In this document: in pieces, positions 16,648-26,195 of the stretch
Position numbering within the stretch: the first letter of the stretch is position 1
How the letters are laid out: each line of letters begins with the position of its first letter
Origin: Mycolicibacterium parafortuitum
Lineage (GTDB): Bacteria; Actinomycetota; Actinomycetes; Mycobacteriales; Mycobacteriaceae
NCBI RefSeq assembly: GCF_010725485.1
Contig: NZ_AP022598.1
Coordinates: forward strand, 4,836,001 to 4,900,000
DNA: 64,000 nt
Direction of reading: 5' to 3'
Position numbers and translations under genes: made by a program
Notes under the pieces: model-generated
The model's input: the letters and a program-made list of their open reading frames with translations, nothing else
What the model was told of the DNA's origin: nothing
Database searches by the model: none

Positions 16648-18369
16648 TGGTTGGTCTGATGGGCGGGTCGTCTCGGGGGTGGCTGATTCGTATCGTCAGG
16701 TCGCGATCGGAATGGCGGCGGCTTCGGCGGGGATCGCGGAGTTGTTGGGGCGGCGCACCGTCGAGGAGATCGACCGCGAGGCTGATGTGCGCTCGTTGAT
16801 CACCGCGTTCGAGCGCACGGTGGTCGAGGTGGGGGCGGCGTTGCGGCTGCCGCCGGCACGGGCACGGGAGTTGGTCCACCACGCCGATGTGCTGCACACC
16901 CGGTTGCCGGCGGTGGCGGCACTGCTGGCCGCCGGGGAGGTCGACTATCCGACGGTGCTGTTGGTCATCGAGCGCACCGATCTGGTTGCCGAGCAGCACA
17001 TGGCGCGCCTGGATGCGGCGCTGGCCGAGCGGATCCGCACCTGGGCGCGCTGGTCACGCAAGCTGGTGCGCGATGCCGTCGACGGGTTGGTCGCCGAAGT
17101 CGATGCCGCGGCGATCAAGCGGCGCCGCCAGGCCGCCTTCGATGAGCGCCGGGTCACGGTGGCCGCCGGGTTGGACGGGATGGCCGCGGTGCGCGCGCGA
17201 TGTCGGCGTCGCAGGGCGCGGCGATGGACGCCCGCTGGAGCATGCTGGCCAAACAGGTGTGCCCTGGTGATCCGCGCAGTCTGACTCAGCGCCGCGCTGA
17301 TGTGTTCGATGCCCTCAACACCGGTGGCGCGTTCGGGTGTGGCTGTGGGGATCCGGGCTGCCCCTGTCTGGTCGTGGTCCCCCCGGCGGCCGCGCAGCAC
17401 GACCCACCAGCCGCCGAACCCGAGCCCGAGGCGCTGGAGCCGCCCGAGGCCGAGCCGCCCGCCGAGGCGCCTGAGGCCGAGCCGCCCGCCGGGGAGGCCG
17501 TCGCGCCGATCCCGGCACCGGCACCGGCACCACCGGGGCCGGGGCCGGGGCCGGTGTCGGTGTTGGGGCGGCAGGTGGTGCTCCACGTGATCGCCACCGC
17601 CGACACCGTCGCCGGGCACAGCAACACTGCGGGCTATCTGGCCGGCTACGGGATCATCGACGCCGAACTGGTGCGCGAACTGGCCCGCGAGGCCACCCGC
17701 CGGCTCGTCGAAGCCCCACCATTCGACGAACGCCAAGCCGTGACCTACCGGCCCACCGCGGCGCTGGCACGGTTCATCCGCGCCCGCGACCTGACCTGTC
17801 GCTTCCCCGGCTGCGACGTGCCGGCCACCCGCTGCGACATCGACCACACCATCGCCTTCGACCACCACGACCCGACCGCCGGCGGGCAGACCGTGCCCTG
17901 GAACCTTGCCTGCTACTGCCGCACACACCACCGCCACAAAACCCACGACACCGGCTGGAACGACCGGCAACTGCCCGACGGCACCATCATCTGGACCTCC
18001 CCGAGCGGGCACCAATACCGCACCCGCCCCGCCGGAATCGGGCTGTTTCCCGGGCTGGGCCGCGCCCAGCACCGCAGCGAGCAGCAGCGCATCACCGCCG
18101 CGCGGCGCCGACTCAACGCTCACCGCGACACCAGCGAACACAACAGCTACCGCAACCAGAAGGCCCGCAACGAGATCCGGGATCGGCGCTGGCGCAACGG
18201 ATTCCGCTGCCGCTACCTACTGTTCACAGGCGACTTCGCCCACCACACACCCAGCAAAAGCCCGTTCGCCCGCTTCGTCAACGACCCCCTCGAACCCGAA
18301 ACCCTCCCACCACACTGGCAACCCCCACCACCGCGAAACAATGACCCCGACCAACCACCACCCTTCTAG
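16640..18369 (+). pseudogene. 13E12-repeat family DUF222/HNH endonuclease, frameshifted
   Basis: Two consecutive frames together make one DUF222-HNH protein. The first (16640-17284) carries the DUF222 helical domain (LRLPPARARELVHHADVL, AAGEVDYPTVLLVIERT). The second, effective from about 17200, continues with DARWSMLAKQVCPGD, a long Pro/Glu/Ala linker (EPEALEPPEAEPPAEAPEAE) and the HNH nuclease core CRFPGCDVPATRCDIDHTIAF...NLACYCRTHHRHKT. The break is at 17191-17199, a GCGCGCGCG run missing one base relative to the expected frame (-1). It could be a genuine inactivation, a slippage-type phase switch or a sequencing error. A LexA box covers the start codon. The 3' end overlaps the convergent esterase gene by four bases. 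Confidence 0.8.
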
Positions 18370-19841
18370 TACACGGCTGCCCATGCCTGCCGCCGATCCC
18401 TGTCCGGGTCGGGCGCGATGACGTCGCGGGTCGAGGTGATCAACCGGGTGAACCGCTGCTCGGCCGTATAGAGCGGCCAGTCGGTCTCGCTGCCGTGGGC
18501 GAAGTCGAGCCAGGCCCGCTGCATCCGGCGGCCCACCCCGGGCTGGATCCGCCGGCCCAGCGGGTGGAGTTTGCGCCCGATGTACGACTCGTAGCTGTGG
18601 TGGATGTGCACGATCTCGCTGCCGTGGGTCGCGCCCAACCCGAGCATGCGCAGGCTCAGCCCGAAGTGGTCGAACCGGTACATCCGAGTCGGGCCGTTGC
18701 CGCTGTACGCGTCGGCGAACGCCCAGGTGGGACCGCCGAACATCGCGTCGGCACCGAACGCGACCAGCGCACTGCGCCGCGGAAACCTCGGATATGCCTT
18801 CAGCACTTGCGCTTTGGCATGTGGGGCGGTCCGCTCGAAGAACCCGTCGATCGCCGCCCTCGTGGTCGGCAGCATCGGCGGTTTGGTCCACGCGAACATC
18901 GACGCCTCGTGGCTGTTGGTCCCGACGATCAGCGGCACCGGAGCCATCGCGCCCGCGCGGGCGGCATCGATCGGGTGCAGCGGCAACAGCTCGGTGCCAT
19001 GCGTCAGTCCGTACGCCAGAGTCGGGGTGGTCCCGGCGCTCGTGAGCTGGATCATGCCCGCGGCGCGACGCAGCTCGCGTTGCGGGAGCGCCTTCACCTC
19101 AGAGGCTCCGACACCGAGGCGGCGCAGGAACTCCTGGCTGTTGGCAGCGCGCATCTCACGGTCGGCGATCAGCGGGAGCGCCGGGCTCTGCGCGATCGCG
19201 CGGCCGAACAGTCCGCGCGCGGCGGGCGAGGCCATCAGAGCCAGCACCGACGTCGCACCGGCGGATTCCCCGAACACGGTGACCCGGTGAGGGTCGCCGC
19301 CGAACGCCGCGATGTTCTCGCGCACCCACCGCAACGCGGCGATCTGATCGCGCAACGCCAGGTTGTCGTCGAAGCCGTCCCCGAGATCCCCGAGCTCGAA
19401 CCCGCCGAACACCCCGATCCGGTAGGTCACGTTGACGACCACGACATCGCCGTTGACGGCCAGCCGCGATCCGTTGTAGAGCTGGAATTGGCCGGCTCCG
19501 TAGACGAACGCGCCGCCGGGAATCCACACCATGACCGGAAGCGATGCGGTGGTGTCCGGGGACCACACCGTCAGCGTCAGACAGGCCTCGTCGCGGGCCT
19601 TCGGATCGTCGCGTCCACCGCCGACGAACGACTTGGTCTGCGGGGGCAGCGGTCCGTGCTCGGTAGCGTCTCGCACCCCGGTCCACCGCGTGAGCGGTTG
19701 CGGTGCGCGGAACCGGCGTGCTGCCACGGGCTGCTCGGCGTACGGAACACCGCGCCACACGCCGACACCGGCATCGACCGTGCCCCGCAGGTCACCCGAC
19801 GGGGTGTGCAGGATCGTGGGATCTCCGGCGACGACGGCCAC
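18366..19841 (-). CDS. Type B carboxylesterase/lipase
   Basis: 491 aa, alpha/beta hydrolase of the carboxylesterase type B family. The nucleophile elbow is GESAGATS (Ser near residue 196), the oxyanion loop is WIPGGAFVYG (near residue 107), and the family signature EACLTLTVW (near residue 85) corresponds to the usual EDCLxLNV. The catalytic His is likely in ATHGSEIVHI (near residue 411). No signal peptide is visible, suggesting a cytosolic ester hydrolase. The substrate cannot be inferred. The GTG start is 77 bp from the divergent metallopeptidase gene. Confidence 0.9.
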   Translation of the reverse strand: MAVVAGDPTILHTPSGDLRGTVDAGVGVWRGVPYAEQPVAARRFRAPQPLTRWTGVRDATEHGPLPPQTKSFVGGGRDDPKARDEACLTLTVWSPDTTASLPVMVWIPGGAFVYGAGQFQLYNGSRLAVNGDVVVVNVTYRIGVFGGFELGDLGDGFDDNLALRDQIAALRWVRENIAAFGGDPHRVTVFGESAGATSVLALMASPAARGLFGRAIAQSPALPLIADREMRAANSQEFLRRLGVGASEVKALPQRELRRAAGMIQLTSAGTTPTLAYGLTHGTELLPLHPIDAARAGAMAPVPLIVGTNSHEASMFAWTKPPMLPTTRAAIDGFFERTAPHAKAQVLKAYPRFPRRSALVAFGADAMFGGPTWAFADAYSGNGPTRMYRFDHFGLSLRMLGLGATHGSEIVHIHHSYESYIGRKLHPLGRRIQPGVGRRMQRAWLDFAHGSETDWPLYTAEQRFTRLITSTRDVIAPDPDRDRRQAWAAVY

Positions 19842-19918
19842 GCCCGAAATCGTAGTGTGCGAAGCTGGACCAGCCCGCAGACACGGGGACCCGGGGCGAC
19901 TCAGACGGAGGTGGCGCG

Positions 19919-20806
19919 ATGACCTTCAACGAAGGCATGCGGATCGACACCAGCACTACATCCACCGGGGGCGGTCGCGGGCCCGGACGGGGTATCGCGG
20001 TCGGCGGCGGACTCGGCGGACTGCTGATCGTGGTGGTGGCGCTGTTCCTCGGCGTCGATCCGAGCACGGTGGTCCCCGAGCAGCAGATGGACACCCAGGG
20101 TGTCGACGCGCCGGGATTCGACCTGAGCCAGTGCCAGACCGGTGCCGACGCCAACAGCATCGTGCAGTGCCGGGTGGTCGCGACGGGCAATTCGCTCGAC
20201 GGGGTGTGGGCGGACCTGATGCCGGGGTACACCCGCCCGCATGTCATGTTGTTCACCGGCGGGACCAACACCGGTGGCTGCGGATATGCCAGCAGCGCCG
20301 TCGGCCCGTTCTACTGCCCCGGCGACCAGACCGCGTACTTCGACACCGACTTCTTCGACACGCTGGTCACCGAATTCGGCTCCAGCGGCGGACCACTCGC
20401 CGAGGAGTATGTCGTCGCCCACGAGTTCGGCCACCACATCCAGAACCTGCAGGGGGTGCTCGGCCGCGCCCAGCAGGACCCGACGGGCCCGACCGGCGGC
20501 GGGGTGCGCACCGAACTGCAGGCCGACTGCTACGCCGGCGTGTGGGCGCACTACGCGTCGATCACCAAGCAGGAGGGCACTGACGTGACGTTCCTGAAGC
20601 CGTTGACCGACAAGGACATCGCCGACGCGCTGTCCGCCGCGTCCGCGGTCGGCGACGACCGGATCCAGGAGGCGGCGACCGGCCGGGTCAGCCCGGAATC
20701 GTGGACGCACGGGTCCTCCGAACAGCGCCAGAAGTGGTTCACCACCGGTTATCAGACCGGCGACCCGGCCAAGTGCGACACCTTCGCGACGAACAACCTT
20801 GGCTAG
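19919..20806 (+). CDS. Membrane-anchored neutral zinc metallopeptidase (YpfJ family; Rv2575-like)
   Basis: 295 aa. A short cytoplasmic leader is followed by one transmembrane segment (residues about 28-45, GLLIVVVALFLGV), so the catalytic domain is probably outside the membrane. The zinc site is HEFGHHIQ near residue 170, with ELQADCYAG near residue 200 giving the third ligand region. These are the hallmarks of the YpfJ/neutral zinc metallopeptidase family. The position downstream of aspS and upstream of the radical SAM gene matches Rv2575. Its natural protein substrate is not known. The next gene begins inside its last codons. Confidence 0.88.
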   Translation: MTFNEGMRIDTSTTSTGGGRGPGRGIAVGGGLGGLLIVVVALFLGVDPSTVVPEQQMDTQGVDAPGFDLSQCQTGADANSIVQCRVVATGNSLDGVWADLMPGYTRPHVMLFTGGTNTGGCGYASSAVGPFYCPGDQTAYFDTDFFDTLVTEFGSSGGPLAEEYVVAHEFGHHIQNLQGVLGRAQQDPTGPTGGGVRTELQADCYAGVWAHYASITKQEGTDVTFLKPLTDKDIADALSAASAVGDDRIQEAATGRVSPESWTHGSSEQRQKWFTTGYQTGDPAKCDTFATNNLG

Positions 20807-22433
20807 GCCGACCACGGCCGTCGACGCCGTTGCCGAACGCTATCTGGACGTCTCGGCGGCGCTGGATCCTTGTGCGGCAACGGAATCCGGGATCACCGGC
20901 TTCGACGACCAGATCACCGACTACTCCCCCGACGGAGTCGCGGCGCGCGTCGACGCCGCGAAGGCGGCGCTGCGCGAACTCGACGCGACCGAACCCGCCG
21001 ACGCCGCCGACATCGTCACCGCCGCCGCGATGCGCGAACGCCTCGGCGTGCTCGTCGAACTGCACGACGCGGGCCTCGACGTCGGCGAACTGAACGTCAT
21101 CGCGTCTCCGCTGCAGACGATGCGCGACGTGTTCGACCTGATGGCCACCGACACCGACGAGGACTGGGCGGTCATCGCCCGACGTCTGGATCAGATCCCG
21201 CAGCGGGTGAGCGGGTACGCCGAGGCGTTGCGCCAGGCCGCGGCCACCGGACACGCCCCGGCCGCACGCCAGGTCCGCCGCGGCATCCAGCAGGCAGGCC
21301 AGATCGCCGAGTTGTTCGTCACGATGGTCGCCGGCGCCCCTGCCGACAACCCCACGCTGCGTGCCGAACTTCAGCAGCGCGCCCAGGATGCCGCGAACGC
21401 ATACGCGTCCCTGACCACGGTGCTGCGCGACGAGATCGGACCGCACGCCCGCGACACCGACGGGTGCGGGCGTGACGCGTATGCGGTGATGTCGCGGTTG
21501 TTCCTCGGTGCCGCCGTCGATTTCGACGAGACCTACGAGTGGGGCATGGATCTGCTGGCCCGCATCGTCGCCGAACAGGACGAGATCGCCGAGCGACTCT
21601 ACCCCGGCGCGTCGGCGGCCGAGGCACTGCGCCGGCTCGACAGCGAGGAGCGCTACCTGATCCACGGCACCGACGCACTGCAGACCTGGATGCAGGAACT
21701 CTCGGACCGGGTGGTCGACGCGCTGGCCGACACCCACTTCGACATCGATCCGCCATTGCGCAACCTGGAGTGCCGGATCGCGCCGACGCAGACCGGCGGC
21801 ATCTACTACACGGGACCGTCGGAGGATCTGAGCAGGCCGGGCCGGATGTGGTGGTCGGTGCCGCCGGGCGTGCACACGTTCCACACATGGCAGGAGATGA
21901 CGACGGTCTTCCACGAGGGCGTTCCCGGACATCATCTGCAGATCGGCCGCGCTGTCGTGCTGACCGACCGGTTGAACCGGTGGCGCAGGCTGGGCTGCTG
22001 GGTGTCCGGGCACGGCGAAGGTTGGGCGTTGTATGCCGAGCGCCTGATGGCCGAACTGGGTTGGCTCGAGGACGCCGGCAACCGGATGGGAATGCTTGAC
22101 GCGCAGCGCTTCCGGGCCGCCCGCGTGGTGATCGACATCGGGGTGCACTGCGGGCTGGCGGCACCCGACGGCGGCACCTGGGACGCCGATCGGGCGTGGA
22201 CGTTCCTGCAGAACCACAGCGCGATGGCCGAGGAGAACCTGCGCTTCGAGCTCGACCGCTATCTGGGCTGGCCGGGACAGGCGCCGTCGTATGCGATCGG
22301 CCAGCGGATCTGGCAGCAACTGCGCGACGACACGCTGGCCCGGGGCGTCTCCCTGAAGGAGTTCCACAGCCGCGCGCTGGATCTCGGCGGCCTTCCGCTG
22401 GAGGTGCTGCAGTCGGCGGTGGCTGCGGCCTGA
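20799..22433 (+). CDS. DUF885-family putative metallopeptidase
   Basis: 544 aa from a TTG at 20799 that overlaps the preceding stop by 8 bp; no better ATG/GTG is near, so the start is somewhat uncertain. The HEGVPGHHLQ motif (near residue 371) is the zinc-binding helix of DUF885 proteins, with a probable Glu ligand in the region around GHGEGWALYAE (near 405). There is no signal peptide. The family is related to M32-type carboxypeptidases; activity is inferred only. Coupled translation with the upstream metallopeptidase suggests they are co-expressed. Confidence 0.82.
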   Translation: MARPTTAVDAVAERYLDVSAALDPCAATESGITGFDDQITDYSPDGVAARVDAAKAALRELDATEPADAADIVTAAAMRERLGVLVELHDAGLDVGELNVIASPLQTMRDVFDLMATDTDEDWAVIARRLDQIPQRVSGYAEALRQAAATGHAPAARQVRRGIQQAGQIAELFVTMVAGAPADNPTLRAELQQRAQDAANAYASLTTVLRDEIGPHARDTDGCGRDAYAVMSRLFLGAAVDFDETYEWGMDLLARIVAEQDEIAERLYPGASAAEALRRLDSEERYLIHGTDALQTWMQELSDRVVDALADTHFDIDPPLRNLECRIAPTQTGGIYYTGPSEDLSRPGRMWWSVPPGVHTFHTWQEMTTVFHEGVPGHHLQIGRAVVLTDRLNRWRRLGCWVSGHGEGWALYAERLMAELGWLEDAGNRMGMLDAQRFRAARVVIDIGVHCGLAAPDGGTWDADRAWTFLQNHSAMAEENLRFELDRYLGWPGQAPSYAIGQRIWQQLRDDTLARGVSLKEFHSRALDLGGLPLEVLQSAVAAA

Positions 22434-22498
22434 TTCGCCCTATCTGTCACGGCGCCGCGGGGCTACCATCGGGCGAGGCCATGTGAAGGAGGCCGTCG

Positions 22499-23245
22499 AT
22501 GCGTATCGCAGTCGCAGGAGCAACGGGCAACATCGGGGCCCGCACCGCCGTGTTCCTCGAACGTGACGGTCACGAGGTGGTCCGGATCAGTCGGTCACAG
22601 GGCATCGACCTGTTGACAGGCGAGGGCCTGGACGCGGCACTGACCGGAGTCGACGCGGTCGTCGACACCGTCAGCGCCCCGCCCGCCGACCGGGACCGCA
22701 CCACCGAGTACTTCGGCACCACCACCGCCAATCTGCTGGCCGCCGAGCAGCGCGCCGGGGTCGGTCACCACGTTCTCCTCTCGATCGTCGGCATTCACGG
22801 CATCGAGGGCAATGCGCACTATGCGGGCAAGCGCGAGCAGGAACGGCTCGTCGCCGCGTCCCAGGTGCCGTGGACGATCGTGCCCGCCACCCAGTTCCAC
22901 GACTTCGCGGCCATGGTCGCGGGTTGGGCCGAACAGGACGGCGTGGCCCCCATCGCCCCGCTGCTGGTGCAGCCGATCGCCCCCGACGACATCGCGCAAG
23001 TCCTCACCGAGGTCGCCACCGGCACGCCGCAGGGGCGCCACGTCGACGTCGCCGGACCCGAGACTCAGGACCTCGTCGACATGGCCCGCCGGACGCTGGA
23101 AGCGCGCGGCCACCCGGTCAAGTTGGTGCCGACGTGGTCCGGGATGTTCGGTGTCTCGATGGCCGGAAATGTGTTGCTCCCCAACGAGGACGCCCGCATC
23201 ATGCCGACCACGTTCGAGCAGTGGCTCGCGGCCGAAGCCCGGTAG
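22499..23245 (+). CDS. NmrA-like NAD(P)-binding atypical SDR (second copy)
   Basis: 248 aa, with a very strong ribosome site GAAGGAGG about 8 bases before the ATG. The dinucleotide site is VAGATGNIGARTAVFL (residues about 4-19). It parallels the protein encoded at 15184-15942 along its length (TGEGLDAALTGVDAVVD, GVGHHVLLSIVG, VPWTIVPATQFHDF), so the two are paralogues about 6.5 kb apart. No classical YxxxK catalytic pair is clear. The likely role is an NADPH-dependent reductase or redox sensor of the NmrA/HSCARG type. Confidence 0.82.
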   Translation: MRIAVAGATGNIGARTAVFLERDGHEVVRISRSQGIDLLTGEGLDAALTGVDAVVDTVSAPPADRDRTTEYFGTTTANLLAAEQRAGVGHHVLLSIVGIHGIEGNAHYAGKREQERLVAASQVPWTIVPATQFHDFAAMVAGWAEQDGVAPIAPLLVQPIAPDDIAQVLTEVATGTPQGRHVDVAGPETQDLVDMARRTLEARGHPVKLVPTWSGMFGVSMAGNVLLPNEDARIMPTTFEQWLAAEAR

Positions 23246-23248
23246 CCC

Positions 23249-24145
23249 CTACAGCCGCGACTGTTCTTTGATCGCGGTGTCGGTGGTGCGCAGCGGGCGG
23301 ATCAGTGCGTCCTGGGTGAACGACGCGATCAGCTCGCCCTCTTCGGTGTGCACCGCACCGCGCACGTAGGACATGCCCGATCCGACCTGAGTGCTCTCAT
23401 GGGTGTAGAGCAGCCAGCCACCCCAGGTGACCGGCTCGTGGAAGCTCACCGACACCGTCATCGGCGCCGTCGACACGCTCAGGTGCGCCTGGGCGGTCCC
23501 GATCCCCTCGTGCGCGCGCATCGTCGTCGAAATGCCAAGGTGGCCGGTGAAATACGCGACCAGCGCCTTGGCGAGGTCGTCGCGTTGCGGGATCGGGTCG
23601 TAGTGCAGCCAGGCGTAGAGCTCGGGCGGCCCGACCTCGTCGGGGCTGTTGACGTCGACCACGTCGACCAGGCGCAGCTCGCGCCCGGTCATCGGCATCG
23701 GGGACGGGTTCGCCTCACCCGGGCCGGCCACCTCGGGTCTGGGCAGGTGGTGGCGGATCACGTCCCCGGTCGGCACGTCGGCCAGGATCGTGGTCGTGAT
23801 GCAGCGCTTGCCGTTCTGCTTGGCCGTCACGATCGCCGTTGCGGTGGAACGGCCCTCGCTGACCACATCGAGCTCCAGCTCGACCGGACCGGCGGCCACC
23901 ATCACCGCTCGGGCGAACACCGAGTACGCCGACCGGATCGACTTGTCCGGAAAGCGCTTGGCGGCGGCGACGATCGAGGCCGCGAGAATCTGGGTGCCCT
24001 CGACCACCTGACGCTCGTCCTCACCGGCGGGACCGGTCTGGGCGGTGAACGCGTTCTCTCCCGCGGATTCTGCGTCGAACAGGTCGAGCAATCCCTGGAC
24101 CGTCCACTGCACCGGTTCCGTCGTCTGCGCCGATTCCGTCGTCAT
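23249..24145 (-). CDS. Acyl-CoA thioesterase-like double-hotdog protein
   Basis: 298 aa from ATG 24145; a longer frame reaching into the divergent gene is rejected. The layout resembles acyl-CoA thioesterase II (TesB-like) proteins with two hotdog halves: FPDKSIRSAYSVFARAV in the first, and a C-terminal half with LSVSTAPMTVSVSFHEPVTWGGWLLYTHES. It would hydrolyse an acyl-CoA to acid and CoA. It is divergent from the TetR gene across a 75-bp gap containing one copy of the GGTAA-N5-TTACC operator, so it probably belongs to the same regulon as the downstream acyl-CoA dehydrogenases. Confidence 0.78.
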   Translation of the reverse strand: MTTESAQTTEPVQWTVQGLLDLFDAESAGENAFTAQTGPAGEDERQVVEGTQILAASIVAAAKRFPDKSIRSAYSVFARAVMVAAGPVELELDVVSEGRSTATAIVTAKQNGKRCITTTILADVPTGDVIRHHLPRPEVAGPGEANPSPMPMTGRELRLVDVVDVNSPDEVGPPELYAWLHYDPIPQRDDLAKALVAYFTGHLGISTTMRAHEGIGTAQAHLSVSTAPMTVSVSFHEPVTWGGWLLYTHESTQVGSGMSYVRGAVHTEEGELIASFTQDALIRPLRTTDTAIKEQSRL

Positions 24146-24205
24146 CTGCCCAACCCCTCCGCTCGGTGACCGTCGTGGGAACAGTAACCGAGGTTCGCCG
24201 AAAGC

Positions 24206-24220
24206 GGTAACGTCATTACC
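24206..24220 (+). promoter_or_regulatory. TetR-type operator, copy 1 (GGTAACGTCATTACC)
   Basis: A 15-bp dyad GGTAA-CGTCA-TTACC directly abuts the ATG of the TetR gene (24221). The same GGTAA-N5-TTACC pattern recurs twice upstream of the amidohydrolase. Its place between the divergent thioesterase and regulator genes indicates autorepression. Confidence 0.8.
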
Positions 24221-24814
24221 ATGGCCGACGGCATGCCCCCGGAGTCCCGCGCCGGTCGCTTCATGCGCTCCGCACTGGACATCCTGGGCGAAACCGGCAG
24301 AACAGATTTCACCGTGCTCGAGGTCGTCGAACGGTCGAAGACCTCGCTGCGGGCGTTCTACCAACACTTCTCGACCAAGGACGAACTACTGCTGGCCCTC
24401 GTCGAGACGATCATGGCCGACTCCACCGAGCGCTGGCGTGCCGAGACCGATCCACTCACCGGTGACGACGCGTTGCGCCTGTTGATCGAACGGATCAGCG
24501 CCCCCGCGCAGTCCAGCACCCAGGACAGCATCAACCGCGGCCTGACCTACTACAACGACCACCTGCTGGAGAGCAGGCCGAAGGAGTTCGCGAAAGTCCT
24601 GGCGCCACTGCACCGGCTGGTCGGCGACATCCTGCGCCGGGGCATCACCGACGGCACGTTCCGCCCCGATCTCGACGTCGACACCGACGCCGCGATCCTG
24701 ATGCAGACCGTGCTGGGAACCCGCCGATTGCGCGACCTCGGCGCCGACCTCAACGGCGTGCCGATCGAGGGCAACCACATCTACGAGTTCTGCCTACGCA
24801 GCATCCTCAGATAG
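24221..24814 (+). CDS. TetR-family transcriptional regulator
   Basis: 197 aa. The N-terminal HTH is visible in ALDILGETGRTDFTVLEVVE followed by SLRAFYQHFSTKDELLLALVE (residues about 19-63), the classical TetR signature. The C-terminal ligand domain contains RRLRDLGADLNG. The gene lies between a thioesterase (divergent) and an amidohydrolase/acyl-CoA dehydrogenase set (same strand), and three copies of one 15-bp palindrome sit before these units. It is very likely the local repressor, with an acyl-CoA or pathway intermediate as inducer. Confidence 0.92.
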   Translation: MADGMPPESRAGRFMRSALDILGETGRTDFTVLEVVERSKTSLRAFYQHFSTKDELLLALVETIMADSTERWRAETDPLTGDDALRLLIERISAPAQSSTQDSINRGLTYYNDHLLESRPKEFAKVLAPLHRLVGDILRRGITDGTFRPDLDVDTDAAILMQTVLGTRRLRDLGADLNGVPIEGNHIYEFCLRSILR

Positions 24815-24872
24815 CGCACTGAACTGCGAAAACACCGGCGATCCGCGATCTGGTGCCGTTACACATCTGCGT

Positions 24873-24887
24873 GGTAATGTCGTTACC
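24873..24887 (+). promoter_or_regulatory. TetR-type operator, copy 2 (GGTAATGTCGTTACC)
   Basis: Second copy of the GGTAA-N5-TTACC dyad, 58 bp upstream of the amidohydrolase start and 23 bp (centre to centre) from copy 3, so two dimers could sit on about the same face of the helix. Confidence 0.8.
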
Positions 24888-24895
24888 ACCGAGGC

Positions 24896-24910
24896 GGTAA
24901 TGCGATTACC
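24896..24910 (+). promoter_or_regulatory. TetR-type operator, copy 3 (GGTAATGCGATTACC)
   Basis: Third copy of the dyad, ending 34 bp before the amidohydrolase ATG. Positions conserved in all three copies are GGTAA, the central G-purine region, and TTACC. Repressor binding here would cover the promoter of the catabolic operon. Confidence 0.8.
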
Positions 24911-24944
24911 GTTTAATGCAAACACGCATGTCAGGAGCAGGTTC

Positions 24945-26174
24945 ATGCCGTCACGCATACTCGACTATCCGGTGTTCGATGCCGACAACCACTTCTACGA
25001 GCCCAAGGAAGCGCTGACGAAGTTCCTGCCGGACAAGCGCAAGGGCGTCATCGACTACATCGACGTACACGGCCGCACCAAGATCATGGTGCGCAACCAC
25101 ATCAGCGACTACATCCCTAACCCGACGTTCGAGGTGGTCGCGCGCCCCGGCGCCCAGGAGGAGTACTTCCGCCACGGCAGCGGCGGCAAGAGCTTCCGCG
25201 AGATCATGGGCAAGCCGATGAAATCCATCCCGGCGTTCCGCGATCCCCAGGCGCGCCTCGAGGTGATGGACGGGCTCGGCCTGGACTACACGTTGATGTT
25301 CCCGACGCTGGCCTCGCTGGTCGAGGAACGCCTCAAGGACGACCCCGAGCTGATCCACGACATCATCCATGCGCTCAACGAATGGATGTATGAGACTTGG
25401 CATTTCAACTACGAGGACCGAATCTTCTCGACACCGGTGATCACCCTGCCGATCGTCGACCGCGCGCTCGAAGAGCTCGAGTGGTGCCTGGAGCGCGGCG
25501 CCAAGACCGTGCTGGTCCGACCGGCCCCGGTGCCCGGCTACCGCGGCACCCGCTCGTTCGGCACCGAGGAGTTCGACCCGTTCTGGCGGGCCTGTGTCGA
25601 CGCCGGCATCCCGGTCGCGATGCACGCCTCCGACAGCGGATACGCCCAGTACCTCAACGATTGGGAGCCGGCCGACGAGTTTCTGCCGTTCCGGCCCACC
25701 GCATTCCGGATGGTCGCGATGGGCAAGCGCCCCATCGAGGACACGATGGCGGCGCTGGTGTGCCACGGCGCGTTCACCCGAAACCCGGATCTGCGCATCC
25801 TGTCGATCGAGAACGGCGCGTCGTGGGTGCCGTACCTGTTCTACCAGTTCAACGACGTGTATTCGAAGATGCCGCAGGAGTTTCCGGAGGATCCGGTGGA
25901 GGCGTTCCGGCGCTGCGTGTACGTCGCGCCGTTCTGGGAGGACGACTTCAAGAAGATGTCCGACCTCTGCGGGATCGACCGGGTCATCTTCGGCTCCGAC
26001 TGGCCGCACCCGGAAGGCCTGGCCGACCCGATCAACCTGGTCTCGGACCTGGAGGCTCACGGCCTCGACGACGAAGGCGTGCGAAAGGTGATGGGCAAGA
26101 ACATGGTCGACCTGTTCGGAGTCGAGAACAAGGTCGTCTACAAGCCCGACGTACCCGCGCTCGCCCTCAGCTGA
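24945..26174 (+). CDS. Amidohydrolase family protein (metal-dependent hydrolase/decarboxylase type)
   Basis: 409 aa from ATG 24945 with AGGAG at 24933-24937; an earlier in-frame ATG at 24900 lies inside operator 3 and is rejected. DADNHFYEP near the N-terminus is the DxDxH-type metal motif of the amidohydrolase_2 (ACMSD-like) group, VAMHASDSG near residue 225 gives a further His, and IFGSDWPHPEG near residue 350 gives the late Asp. Members hydrolyse or decarboxylate ring-derived acids. With two acyl-CoA dehydrogenases and a thioesterase around it, it probably acts in degradation of a cyclic or branched carboxylate. The exact substrate is unknown. Confidence 0.88.
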   Translation: MPSRILDYPVFDADNHFYEPKEALTKFLPDKRKGVIDYIDVHGRTKIMVRNHISDYIPNPTFEVVARPGAQEEYFRHGSGGKSFREIMGKPMKSIPAFRDPQARLEVMDGLGLDYTLMFPTLASLVEERLKDDPELIHDIIHALNEWMYETWHFNYEDRIFSTPVITLPIVDRALEELEWCLERGAKTVLVRPAPVPGYRGTRSFGTEEFDPFWRACVDAGIPVAMHASDSGYAQYLNDWEPADEFLPFRPTAFRMVAMGKRPIEDTMAALVCHGAFTRNPDLRILSIENGASWVPYLFYQFNDVYSKMPQEFPEDPVEAFRRCVYVAPFWEDDFKKMSDLCGIDRVIFGSDWPHPEGLADPINLVSDLEAHGLDDEGVRKVMGKNMVDLFGVENKVVYKPDVPALALS

Positions 26175-26195
26175 GCCGCAACCCGAAGAGAGAAT

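Noticed and set aside
24900..24944. Amidohydrolase start at ATG 24900
   Set aside because: The codon lies within operator copy 3 and has no ribosome site. ATG 24945 has AGGAG and begins the conserved domain.
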